A stretch of 64,000 nt of DNA. Source: UBA2421 sp002343075. Its GTDB lineage: Bacteria > Planctomycetota > Phycisphaerae > Tepidisphaerales > Tepidisphaeraceae. The first letter of the stretch is position 1, and every line of letters starts with the position of its first letter. The position numbers and the translations under genes are program-made. Under the pieces are notes generated by a model. The model made no database searches. It saw only the letters and a program-made list of their open reading frames with translations, and was not told the origin of the DNA. Of the stretch, positions 1 to 8,136 are shown piece after piece. The stretch is taken from assembly GCA_937982565.1 (NCBI GenBank), contig CALJLN010000017.1, positions 62,001 through 126,000 of the forward strand. Reading direction: 5' to 3'.

Positions 1-1140
1 ATTGCGATATTGCGCAGGAGTTTCGCCGGTGATGGCATGGAAAACCCGCGTCATGTATTGCACGCTGGCAAAGCCACTTTCTCGCGCAACCTGCTTGATA
101 GTAAGCCCGGGGGCAAGCAGCCGATCTTTCACCTTATGGAGCCGCACGCGCTGTATCTCCTGGTGAATGGTTCGCCCGAGGATCTGCTTCATCCGCTGTT
201 GTAGGCTGGCGCGTGACATCCCCACGTGGGCGAGAACATCAATCACCTGAAGTCCCTGGCAGGCGTTATCTCGAATGAACCGGGCGGCTCGGGCAACTTC
301 TTCATCTTCGCTGGCCACGACGTCGCTGCTCCGCCGGGTGACCACGCCACGGGGCTTGACCTTGATCGGCTTAACATCCTTCGGGCTTTTCCCGCCCGCC
401 ATCATCCGGTCGAGCAATTGCGCCGCCTCGTAGCCAATGCTCTCGGTATTCGGGTCGATGCTGCTGAGCGGCGGAATGGCCAGCTCACAAAGAGGCTCGT
501 CATTATCCACCCCCACCACCGCGACCTCATCCGGCACCGCTAAACTGCACCGCCGACACGCATCGAGCACTTGCAGGCCAAACTCATCGTTGCCCGCCAT
601 GATGCCCAGGGGCCGTGGCAGCAACTGCACCCAGTCCGTCAGCGCATCCTGCTGCTCTTCCCAACCGAGGGGCTTACTGGACTTCGGATTGCTGAAGACA
701 TCGCAGGAAAACCCAGCCTTAATGACCGAGCTTTTGAAAGCATCGCATCGCTCGTCCAAGGTGGGGTTGACGCCGCGCGGCCGGCTGTAAATCGCGAAGT
801 GGCGAAGCCCGCGTTCGAGCAGATGTTTTGCCGCCATTTCACCAATCTCGGCATTATCGACGCTTACAAACGGAAACGGATACTCTGCCTTGGTCACACG
901 CAAGTTGACGGCGGGCACTTTCGTCTTGCGCACCAGGTCGGCGGTCTCTTTCGAATCGATACGCACGAGGATGCCATCGCCGTGCCAGTTTTTCAGCCAG
1001 TTTGGGGGCGGATCATTCTCGCCGTGCGGGCGCACCCAGGTGGACCAGTTGCCAATTGTGCGATTATATTTGGCGATACCCCGCAAGATTCCTCTCCCGT
1101 ACGCGCCAGAGGTCTCAATCAACAGTGCAACATGACGCAT
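1..1140 (-). CDS. XylR-type AraC-family transcriptional regulator (C-terminus cut by window edge)
   Basis: The reverse strand is open from an ATG at 1140 to the first base, giving at least 380 residues without a stop. The N-terminus (MRHVALLIETSGAYGRGILR) is the periplasmic-binding-protein-like sugar-sensing domain of XylR regulators, with the usual GNDEFGLQVLDACR and GVDNDEPLCELAIPPLSS blocks. The C-terminus is an AraC double helix-turn-helix, with ARESGFASVQYMTRVFHAITGETPAQYR running to the edge, so only a few residues are missing. An AGGA lies about 8 bases before the ATG. It is transcribed away from a second XylR-type gene starting at 1326, and the pair heads a polysaccharide locus. By family knowledge it binds a sugar and controls catabolic genes; the ligand is unknown, and a pectin-derived sugar is an inference from neighbours. 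Confidence 0.9.
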   Translation of the reverse strand, partial: MRHVALLIETSGAYGRGILRGIAKYNRTIGNWSTWVRPHGENDPPPNWLKNWHGDGILVRIDSKETADLVRKTKVPAVNLRVTKAEYPFPFVSVDNAEIGEMAAKHLLERGLRHFAIYSRPRGVNPTLDERCDAFKSSVIKAGFSCDVFSNPKSSKPLGWEEQQDALTDWVQLLPRPLGIMAGNDEFGLQVLDACRRCSLAVPDEVAVVGVDNDEPLCELAIPPLSSIDPNTESIGYEAAQLLDRMMAGGKSPKDVKPIKVKPRGVVTRRSSDVVASEDEEVARAARFIRDNACQGLQVIDVLAHVGMSRASLQQRMKQILGRTIHQEIQRVRLHKVKDRLLAPGLTIKQVARESGFASVQYMTRVFHAITGETPAQYRN

Positions 1141-1262
1141 GCTTGGGTTCCTCACTCTGGGCGCGACAATAGTTTAATGATGCCGAAGCGGCAAAGATCG
1201 CATCGAATTTTGAACAACTTTTCTATCGACAGAATTCGCTTCACCTCGCCGTGCGTTATATG

Positions 1263-1275
1263 GTAATCAAATTAC
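1263..1275. promoter_or_regulatory. Possible operator between divergent XylR genes (GTAAT-CAA-ATTAC)
   Basis: The 185-bp gap between the divergent regulators contains a perfect 5-bp inverted repeat with a 3-base spacer, about 50 bases before the rightward start. The gap is locally AT-rich, as expected of a promoter. I could not fix a convincing -35/-10 pair for either gene. That this is a regulator binding site is a guess from position and symmetry. Confidence 0.25.
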
Positions 1276-1325
1276 GTTCTAGAACAATCGCTATTTTGCC
1301 TCGCGAAGGCATCGAGTGAGCGGCC

Positions 1326-2501
1326 ATGGCGCAACGACGCAAGTCCGGAATTCCCAATGTCGCGCTTCTGATCGAAACGACGCGCTCGTTCGGCAGGCAG
1401 GTGTTGCGCGGCATTGCCGACTATGGCCGAATCTACGGTCCGTGGCTGTTTCATATGCCCACAGAGATTCCGCTCCGGGGCGTGCCGCCGAAGGATGAAT
1501 GGCAAGGCGACGGAATCATCGCGCAGCCGCATCAGAACCAGAGCTTTGTCAGACAACTTGCGGAGGCCGGAATTCCGGTCGTATCGCTCTCCGGCCCCCC
1601 GGGCGTGGCAGGATTACCCGCGGTGCGGCCCAATCAGGATGCGGTGGCTCGCCTGGCGATGGAGCACTTTCGCGAGCGAGCGTTCGTCCATTTTGCCTAC
1701 TGTGGCAGCCCCAGCGAAGTGAAGTGGCCGCCGACGGGCAAGCTCTTCAAGGCGATGGCCGAAGCCGACGGCTACCCTTGTGCCATCTACGAAGGTGGCT
1801 ATGCGCAAGCAGCTCGCACGTTGCGGCTGGCGGACATGGCCAAGTGGCTCCGCAGCATGCCGCGCCCGGTGGCACTTCTCGCAGGTAATGATTTACGCGC
1901 CCGGGAGATTCTCGACGCGTGTCACCTGGCAAAGCTGCACGCACCGGAGGAAGTGGCCGTACTCGGTGTGAACGACGACGAGCTTATCTGCGAAATGGCC
2001 AATCCCCCCCTGTCGAGCGTGATGCATAACGGACGGCGCATCGGCTACGAAGCCGCGGCGATGCTGCACCGGTTGATGATGGGAAAAAAAGTGCTGGCCG
2101 ATGTTGTGGTCGATCCGCTGGGCGTGAAGAGCCGGCAGTCGACCGACCTCCTGGCAATTGACGACGCCGACGTCGCTGCCGCCGTTCGGTTCATTCGCGA
2201 AAATGCGTGCAAGGGGATTCGAGTGGATGATGTGTTGGATCAGGTGCCGTTATCAAGGCGGTCGCTGGAGAAGCGATTCCGACAGTCGCTGGGCCGTCTG
2301 CCCCACGCGGAGATCCGCCGGGTACAGATCGAGCGGGTCAAAGATCTGCTGGTGACCACCGACTATAAACTGGAACGAATCGCCGAAATCACGGGCTTCT
2401 CGACCGCGCAATACCTCGCCGGGCTGTTCCACCGTGTGGCGAAAATGACGCCGGGCGCCTGGCGGCAAGCGGGTAGGGCGCGAACCCTGCACACCCACTG
2501 A
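1326..2501 (+). CDS. XylR-type AraC-family transcriptional regulator
   Basis: 391 residues. Residues about 10-280 form a LacI/PBP-like ligand domain (VALLIETTRSFGRQVLRGIADYGR; LLAGNDLRAREILDACH; VLGVNDDELICEMANPPLSS). Residues about 285-385 are an AraC helix-turn-helix pair (RSLEKRFRQSLGRLPHAEIRR and IAEITGFSTAQYLAGLFHRV). The architecture matches XylR, where a sugar-binding domain controls an AraC DNA-binding domain. It resembles the divergent gene ending at 1140 block for block, so the two are probably paralogues with different ligands or targets. A GAGTGAG about 5 bases before the ATG is a weak ribosome binding site. GH28 and a membrane protein follow on the same strand, so control of this locus is likely but not shown. 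Confidence 0.9.
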   Translation: MAQRRKSGIPNVALLIETTRSFGRQVLRGIADYGRIYGPWLFHMPTEIPLRGVPPKDEWQGDGIIAQPHQNQSFVRQLAEAGIPVVSLSGPPGVAGLPAVRPNQDAVARLAMEHFRERAFVHFAYCGSPSEVKWPPTGKLFKAMAEADGYPCAIYEGGYAQAARTLRLADMAKWLRSMPRPVALLAGNDLRAREILDACHLAKLHAPEEVAVLGVNDDELICEMANPPLSSVMHNGRRIGYEAAAMLHRLMMGKKVLADVVVDPLGVKSRQSTDLLAIDDADVAAAVRFIRENACKGIRVDDVLDQVPLSRRSLEKRFRQSLGRLPHAEIRRVQIERVKDLLVTTDYKLERIAEITGFSTAQYLAGLFHRVAKMTPGAWRQAGRARTLHTH

Positions 2502-2685
2502 CACCCCGAAGCGTCCAGATACCAACTCAAGCCCGCCCGTTGCGCTTGTTGATAAAACTTCGTCGCAAAAGCGAACTCGGGAGGGCCTGATCGTGGTTTA
2601 GACTTCATCGCCATGACGAGGGTAGTGGTTGGCCCGGACGGACTTCGGTCCGCGGTGCTGGCCCGGCGGTAGAGGACGATCTGAC

Positions 2686-4206
2686 ATGTCTGCAGCACGC
2701 ATAGCATCAACCGGTCGCGGCGCGCGTTCGCGCGGCCAGGCCGTGGTTCGGTCGATATCCGAATCGCCCCAATTGCCTGAAATCGCCCGCCCCACGTTTC
2801 CGATCCGGGTAGTGGATATCCGGGAGCACGGGGCCAAGCCCGGCCAGGACTGCACCCGCGCCATCGCAGATGCGATCAAATCAGCAGTCAGCCAGGGGGG
2901 TGGGCGGGTGTTGATTCCTGAGGGGAATTGGCTCACCGGGCCGATTCATCTTGCCAGCAACATCGACCTTCATCTCAGCCGCGGCGCGACGCTGCGATTT
3001 TCTGACGATCCCGACCGATACCTGCCCGCCGTCTTCGTTCGGTGGGCGGGGCAGGAGTGCTACAACTACTCACCACTGATTTATGCGCGAGGCTGCACGG
3101 ATGTCGGCATTACCGGCAACGGAAAAGTGCTTGGGAACGGCATGCGGTGGTGGGCGTGGCAAAAAGCTGAGCAGGCGTCGAGCCAGCGCCTCTACAAGAT
3201 GGCCCTGCAGCAGACGCCCGCTGAGCAGCGCGTGTTCGGAAACACCGAGTATCCGCTTCGGCCTCAGTTCATTCAGTTTATTGATTGCCAGAACATTCTG
3301 CTTGAAGACTTTGCAATCGAGGAAGCCGGCCCCTTCTGGAGTGTTCACACCGCCTATTGCCACAATGTGTTGATGCGGCGCCTGCACATTAACACACCCA
3401 CCGGCCCGAACAGCAATGGGATCGTCATTGATTCGACGCGCAACGTGCTCATTGAATCATGCGAGTTGAACACCAAGGACGACTGCATTTCGCTCAAATC
3501 CGGCCTGAACGAGGACGGCTGGCGCGTGAACCGGCCCACCGAGAATGTCACAGTCCGCCGGGTCCGGTGCACCGGCGGGGATGGTGCCATCTCCTTCGGC
3601 AGCGAAATGTCCGGGGGCATTCGCAACGTGCGAGTGCACGACTGCACTTGTGAGGGCGTCCGTGTCGGCATTCGCATGAAAGCCGCGCGGGGTCGCGGCG
3701 GCGTGGTTGAAGATGTCGAGATTCGCGATATCGCCATGGGCGTCATCAACGGCGATGCGATTCATATCACCACCGAGTACAGCACCTTTGTCAGCCCAGA
3801 TGGCCGGCCACCCGTCTTTCGCAATATCTTGATCAAAAACATCACATGCAAACAGTCGCAAGCCGCAGCCAGAATGATCGGCCTCGCCGACAGCGCGCTG
3901 CAGAATGTCTCGCTGGAACATCTGAAGATGATGTGCAAAGAAGGCCTGTTCTGCACCGCGGGCAATGGAATCCGGCTGATTGACCTTGAGATCACACCCA
4001 GCGTTGGCCCGATCTTGAACGTGATCGACAGCCAGGAAGTCTTGATTTCCGGCGTAAACGGCTCGCACGAAGAAGCGGTGTTTCTCGACCTGCGCGGGAG
4101 GCGGACCCGAAACATCCGTCTCTGCGGTGAAGAAAGAGTCGGCCAGGTTCGCCCGGCGGTCGTGCTGGGAGTAGACGTACCGCACGATGCGGTCATGCAC
4201 GAGTAA
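2686..4206 (+). CDS. Glycoside hydrolase family 28 (polygalacturonase-like)
   Basis: About 506 residues from the ATG at 2686, which has AGAGGA about 9 bases upstream; an in-frame ATG at 2629 lacks one. The right-handed beta-helix repeats and the order of motifs are those of GH28: an N-terminal VVDIREHGAKPGQDCTRAIADAI segment, NTKDDCISLKSG near residue 261 (the NxD/DD catalytic aspartates), GGDGAISFGSEMSGG near residue 300, and VGIRMKAARGRGG (the RIK-type motif). Family members cleave alpha-1,4-galacturonan or related pectin backbones. The position normally occupied by the His of GHG is Asp here, so substrate or mechanism may differ. No clear signal peptide is seen, only a basic Arg/Ser-rich N-terminus. 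It sits between a XylR regulator and a membrane protein on the same strand. Confidence 0.85.
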   Translation: MSAARIASTGRGARSRGQAVVRSISESPQLPEIARPTFPIRVVDIREHGAKPGQDCTRAIADAIKSAVSQGGGRVLIPEGNWLTGPIHLASNIDLHLSRGATLRFSDDPDRYLPAVFVRWAGQECYNYSPLIYARGCTDVGITGNGKVLGNGMRWWAWQKAEQASSQRLYKMALQQTPAEQRVFGNTEYPLRPQFIQFIDCQNILLEDFAIEEAGPFWSVHTAYCHNVLMRRLHINTPTGPNSNGIVIDSTRNVLIESCELNTKDDCISLKSGLNEDGWRVNRPTENVTVRRVRCTGGDGAISFGSEMSGGIRNVRVHDCTCEGVRVGIRMKAARGRGGVVEDVEIRDIAMGVINGDAIHITTEYSTFVSPDGRPPVFRNILIKNITCKQSQAAARMIGLADSALQNVSLEHLKMMCKEGLFCTAGNGIRLIDLEITPSVGPILNVIDSQEVLISGVNGSHEEAVFLDLRGRRTRNIRLCGEERVGQVRPAVVLGVDVPHDAVMHE

Positions 4207-4230
4207 GCGCATTCCGCGCCCGGCAGCGTT

Positions 4231-6315
4231 ATGATCGCGCCAGCGGCGTCTATCCAACGCCCGGCTGGCATGACCACTCAACACTCCGACGAGCTTCCTC
4301 TAGCCAGTTCACTGCTGCCCGGAGCGCGCGCGGTGACATGGCGAAGCCTGCTCGCCGGGGCACTCGCTGTCGCCTCCATCTGTGCGGCAACACCATTCAA
4401 CGATCTTGTACTTTCTGACACAAGCCTCACCGCTGGCTTCATCCCACTGGGCGCGGTGCTGTTTGAGTTCCTGCTGATTGTCCTCATTAACGCCCCGCTC
4501 AACCGGTATGCCCCAAAATATGCGTTTACTCCCGGCGAGCTTTCGGTCGTGCTGCTGATGACGCTTGTAGGCTGCGCTATTCCGAGTTGGGGTTTGGCCC
4601 GCTTTCTTGTCCCAGCACCGGTCGCACCCTTCTTTCTCGGCGGGTATGACGGGCAGTTCTGGCGCACGTTTTCCGCGCTCGGCCTGCCGGGTGGGCTTTT
4701 TCCAGTCGAGAATGTGAAGTTGGGAAACGCAAGCACTGTTGCATCATGGTTTTACAACAGTTTGCCAGATGGCGAAGCGATCCCGTGGCGCGCCTGGGCA
4801 TCCCCCGCGGTCGCGTGGGGCGTTTTTGTCGCGGCGATGCTGGCGACATTGGTCGGCATCTCGCGCATCGTCATGCACCAGTGGGTTGCCAACGAGCGCC
4901 TACCCTTTCCGCTCGTGCAGGTCCACGCGGCGCTTGTCGAAGCCCCCGAGCAGGGCCGTGGGCTGAATCGCATTCTGCGCAGCCGGCTGCTCTGGATCGG
5001 CCTGGGCTCGGTATTCGCGCTGCACATGCTCACCTGCCTCAACACATATCACCCAAAGACCTTCCCACGCGTGCCGCTCAGCTACGACTTCACCGGCATC
5101 TGGGGGGCCGAGCCAATCAGCGGGCAACCGCTTTCGTTCCTCGACAGCAAGGTCAAGAAATCAACGCTTTCATTCATCCTTCTCGGCGTGACCTATTTCA
5201 TCCGCACTCGCACCGCGTTTAGCTTGTGGGGCGCGTTTATCATCATCAACCTGATTGGGGTGCAACAGGGCATGAGCGGTCAGCCGACCGTTTCTGCGGC
5301 GTGGGCCGATCAGAATCTGGGGGCGAGTGTCGCATTTGTGCTCGGAGTGCTTTGGATCGGCAGGAATCACTGGAAGCAGGTGCTGCGAGGCGCGATGGGG
5401 CTTGCCGGCGGAGACGCTACACACCGACTTAGCTTCTGGATTGCCGTCTCCGGCGTGGTGGTCATGGTGGGCTGGCTGAGCGTTGCAGGCGTGCAGTGGT
5501 GGATGGCGATTCTCATTGTCGCGTTTATCCTGCTGGCACACATTGTTGTGGCGCGCGTCGTGGCTGAGACGGGGCTGCCGTCGTTTCGGTCGGGTATTGG
5601 GGTGGCGCAGGTGTACACGAATCTGCCGCTATCGGCACTTGACGGCAAAGATGTCTTTTTCGCGGGCCAGTTTACGATTCTCGGCCCGCTCACAACGCGC
5701 GACAGCCTCGCCGCGCTCGCTACAACGGGTATTGGCTTGGCGCGACAGAACGGCGCTGACGACAAGCCCGGCCGCCGGCTCGGCGGCGCGATTGCAGTGG
5801 CGCTGGTCGTCGGCTGCGTCGTTGCGTGCGTCACAACCCTCTGGTGCCATTACACTTATCCCACTCCGACACTTCGCGATGTCACCCCGCAGGGCAACAA
5901 TTTCGGGGCCGTCTATGTCCCGAAGCGGGACATGGGCGACCCGCTTAGCGCTTTCGGTGAAAAGCGTTTCACACCGAAGCAGCATAATCCGTATGTACAC
6001 ATCACCATCGGCTTTGTTGTCACGGGCTTCCTGGAGTTTGCCACGCTCCGATGGACGAGTTGGCCTTTGCTGCCAGTGGGCTATGTGGCGAGCCATGGCA
6101 GCTTCATTGGTGCCGCCTGGTTCAGTATTTTTGTCGGCTGGCTCGCGAAGTTGCTCATCGTCCGATTCGGAGGGGCGAGTCTTTTCAACAGCATGCGGCC
6201 ACTTTTCATCGGCATCATCTTTGGCGAAGCATTGGCGGCCGGCACATGGCTGATCATTAACGCCTTCGTCGTTCTCAGCGGCGGGGTCAGCCAGAGCGTG
6301 AAGTTTCTATCCTGA
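4231..6315 (+). CDS. Polytopic membrane protein, DUF6785/DUF6784-like
   Basis: 694 residues with about 14 hydrophobic stretches spread over the length, for example LLAGALAVASICAA near residue 40, FLLIVLINAPL near 75, WMAILIVAFILLAHIVVARVV near 430 and LFIGIIFGEALAAGTWLIINAF near the end. The layout resembles the large inner-membrane DUF6785/DUF6784 proteins of Planctomycetota and Verrucomicrobiota, which are distantly like oligopeptide (OPT) transporters; I have no motif that fixes a substrate. It starts 24 bases after the GH28 stop and is probably co-transcribed, so uptake of pectin fragments is a reasonable but unproven role. An internal ATG at 4270 is an alternative start; neither has a clear ribosome binding site. 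It converges with the gene ending at 6377. Confidence 0.7.
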   Translation: MIAPAASIQRPAGMTTQHSDELPLASSLLPGARAVTWRSLLAGALAVASICAATPFNDLVLSDTSLTAGFIPLGAVLFEFLLIVLINAPLNRYAPKYAFTPGELSVVLLMTLVGCAIPSWGLARFLVPAPVAPFFLGGYDGQFWRTFSALGLPGGLFPVENVKLGNASTVASWFYNSLPDGEAIPWRAWASPAVAWGVFVAAMLATLVGISRIVMHQWVANERLPFPLVQVHAALVEAPEQGRGLNRILRSRLLWIGLGSVFALHMLTCLNTYHPKTFPRVPLSYDFTGIWGAEPISGQPLSFLDSKVKKSTLSFILLGVTYFIRTRTAFSLWGAFIIINLIGVQQGMSGQPTVSAAWADQNLGASVAFVLGVLWIGRNHWKQVLRGAMGLAGGDATHRLSFWIAVSGVVVMVGWLSVAGVQWWMAILIVAFILLAHIVVARVVAETGLPSFRSGIGVAQVYTNLPLSALDGKDVFFAGQFTILGPLTTRDSLAALATTGIGLARQNGADDKPGRRLGGAIAVALVVGCVVACVTTLWCHYTYPTPTLRDVTPQGNNFGAVYVPKRDMGDPLSAFGEKRFTPKQHNPYVHITIGFVVTGFLEFATLRWTSWPLLPVGYVASHGSFIGAAWFSIFVGWLAKLLIVRFGGASLFNSMRPLFIGIIFGEALAAGTWLIINAFVVLSGGVSQSVKFLS

Positions 6316-6376
6316 TGCGCCTCCGCCGAGGTCAACGCACTACGGGTCGTGCGGTGAAGCCCATCTCCGCGCGCCA

Positions 6377-8092
6377 TCATTCGCCTCGCGACTCCGCGAC
6401 GAACCCCGCCAGCAGAAATCCCGTGGGTGCGGACGGCTTGTCCGTGCCAACCGCCACTGGCTGCTTGCCGCCGATGCCCCGAAACGCGCCCGTGCGAATC
6501 GTCATCCGATGCACATCGCCGGCGTGCAATGCAAACGGCGCGCTATCCAACACACCTCGACCGTTGATCGACAAGTCGTAGGTCGCCCGGGCCGCATCGA
6601 TATCCAGCATCAGGCGCGCCGACTCTCCCGCGCGAAGCGCGCAAAGCTGCTTCATGTCACCGGCACAGTTGGCGGTCAGGGTTGAGTCGATCCAGGCAAA
6701 CTGAATGGCTCTGATCGAGCCAAACTTGCTCACGAAATCAACCTCCAGATGACCACTCGATTGCTGCGGCGCGAAGACAAACTCCACCCGCTTCACATCC
6801 CCCCGCGGCAACACGCGCGTGACGGCGGCGTGGTCGAAGGGGTCGCGGTTTTCCAGCCGCAGGGTGTCGCCATCGATCATCACGTCCGCCCATTTTGGCT
6901 TGTAGATGTTCCAGTCAGAAAACCCCCTGATGCGCGACTCGGTTTCATCAGGTCTAACAGGCACGGGCACCCGACTCACCCAGATATCCTCCTTGCTCAT
7001 GCTATAGACGAGCCAGAGCGAGCCGTCGGCACGGCTGCCGTCGTCTGCCCATCTCGAAACGCCACGGGTGTATTGCGGACCGATGCTGCGATCGGCCCCG
7101 GCATACCGCTGGATTGGAAGCTCGCCTTGAATCAGGCGCATGTTATCAAAGTTGGCACCATCCTTGCCGGTAACAATTGCCAGCGGGAAGCGATTTCGGC
7201 GCGATGGATTGTAGACCAGAGCATATCGACCATCCGCGGTGCGATGTGAAAACACCTTCGCCTTGCCGGTCACGAATGTGGGGGGAACTACCGGCTGGCT
7301 CCAGGATTTTCCTTGATCGTGCGAGATAGTTACCCACGACATCTTGCTTAGCCCGATGATCGCGCCATCGGGCCGCTCAAAAAACGTGTATGCTTTGCCT
7401 GCCACCCACTTCTCGCTATCGCCGGGCACCTTGCCGCCGGGCCAGTTGGCTGGGTCGTGCCATTTCATCCGCCGCGGGCCGAGCAATCGGCCTCTGTCCT
7501 GCTGTTCAAGGAACACCGTGTCGGCCAGCAGCGCACGGCACGCATCGATGAAGTCGGCATCGTTCGATGTGGTGTAAACGGGCGGGTGTTTTACATCGCC
7601 AGTGGGCATCTGAAGCGTAAACACTTCGCCCCAGGAGTGGTCGGCGCGCAGTTCGCGGACCACCAGCGCGCCCTTGGTGTCTTCGTTGGTCTTGTCCGTG
7701 CCGCCGCGCAGGCCTGCCAGCACCAGCATTCGCCCGTTGGGCGCAAGAAAAAAATAAACGCGCAGACACGTGGAGACGCCGGCAGGAAACATCTCGGCCG
7801 GGGGTTGCCATGTCTTGCCATCCATGCTGCTGCTGAAGAGCTCGCGCGAAGGCCAGATGTCTTCATCCTTTTCGCACGAGTTCCAGCCAACATACAGCCG
7901 GCCCCGCCAAGCCGCCATGTCGACATGATGATGATATGACCACCCACGTCCGTCGGTGAGTTGCGATGCATCGCGGCTGGCGCGAAAAACGCAATAGCTC
8001 TCCACACCCACCACGGGCGGTAGGCCGGCGTCGGCAAGGCTTTCGTCAACCCGAGACTGTTCTTCGCCATGAATGGTAATGAGTTCAGACAC
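6377..8092 (-). CDS. BNR/sialidase-like beta-propeller protein
   Basis: 571 residues. The first 370 or so contain blade-like elements with Asp-box character (SSSMDGKTWQPP, ISHDQGKSWSQP) and repeated Trp/Gly strands, as in sialidase/BNR six-bladed propellers. The last 150 residues look like a beta-sandwich (RVEFVFAPQQSSGHLEVDFVSKFG). No signal peptide is visible. It is the third gene of a leftward run (pseudopilin 11439, GH2 10512, this one) with gaps of 18 and 44 bases, so it is probably co-expressed with the beta-galactosidase-like enzyme. In such loci these proteins hydrolyse or bind glycans; true sialidase activity is doubtful and I do not assign a substrate. Confidence 0.65.
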   Translation of the reverse strand: MSELITIHGEEQSRVDESLADAGLPPVVGVESYCVFRASRDASQLTDGRGWSYHHHVDMAAWRGRLYVGWNSCEKDEDIWPSRELFSSSMDGKTWQPPAEMFPAGVSTCLRVYFFLAPNGRMLVLAGLRGGTDKTNEDTKGALVVRELRADHSWGEVFTLQMPTGDVKHPPVYTTSNDADFIDACRALLADTVFLEQQDRGRLLGPRRMKWHDPANWPGGKVPGDSEKWVAGKAYTFFERPDGAIIGLSKMSWVTISHDQGKSWSQPVVPPTFVTGKAKVFSHRTADGRYALVYNPSRRNRFPLAIVTGKDGANFDNMRLIQGELPIQRYAGADRSIGPQYTRGVSRWADDGSRADGSLWLVYSMSKEDIWVSRVPVPVRPDETESRIRGFSDWNIYKPKWADVMIDGDTLRLENRDPFDHAAVTRVLPRGDVKRVEFVFAPQQSSGHLEVDFVSKFGSIRAIQFAWIDSTLTANCAGDMKQLCALRAGESARLMLDIDAARATYDLSINGRGVLDSAPFALHAGDVHRMTIRTGAFRGIGGKQPVAVGTDKPSAPTGFLLAGFVAESRGE

Positions 8093-8136
8093 GGGTGTTT
8101 ACCTTCGCGTAGAGCAACAGTGGTACGAGATCTTGA

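Noticed and set aside
10..1266. Rightward ORFs over the first 1.2 kb
   Set aside because: They are antisense shadows of the leftward XylR-type gene, which is open to the window edge and has full family motifs.
3457..4284. Long leftward ORF of 275 codons over GH28
   Set aside because: It is the reverse shadow of GH28, a common effect of high GC; no family likeness.
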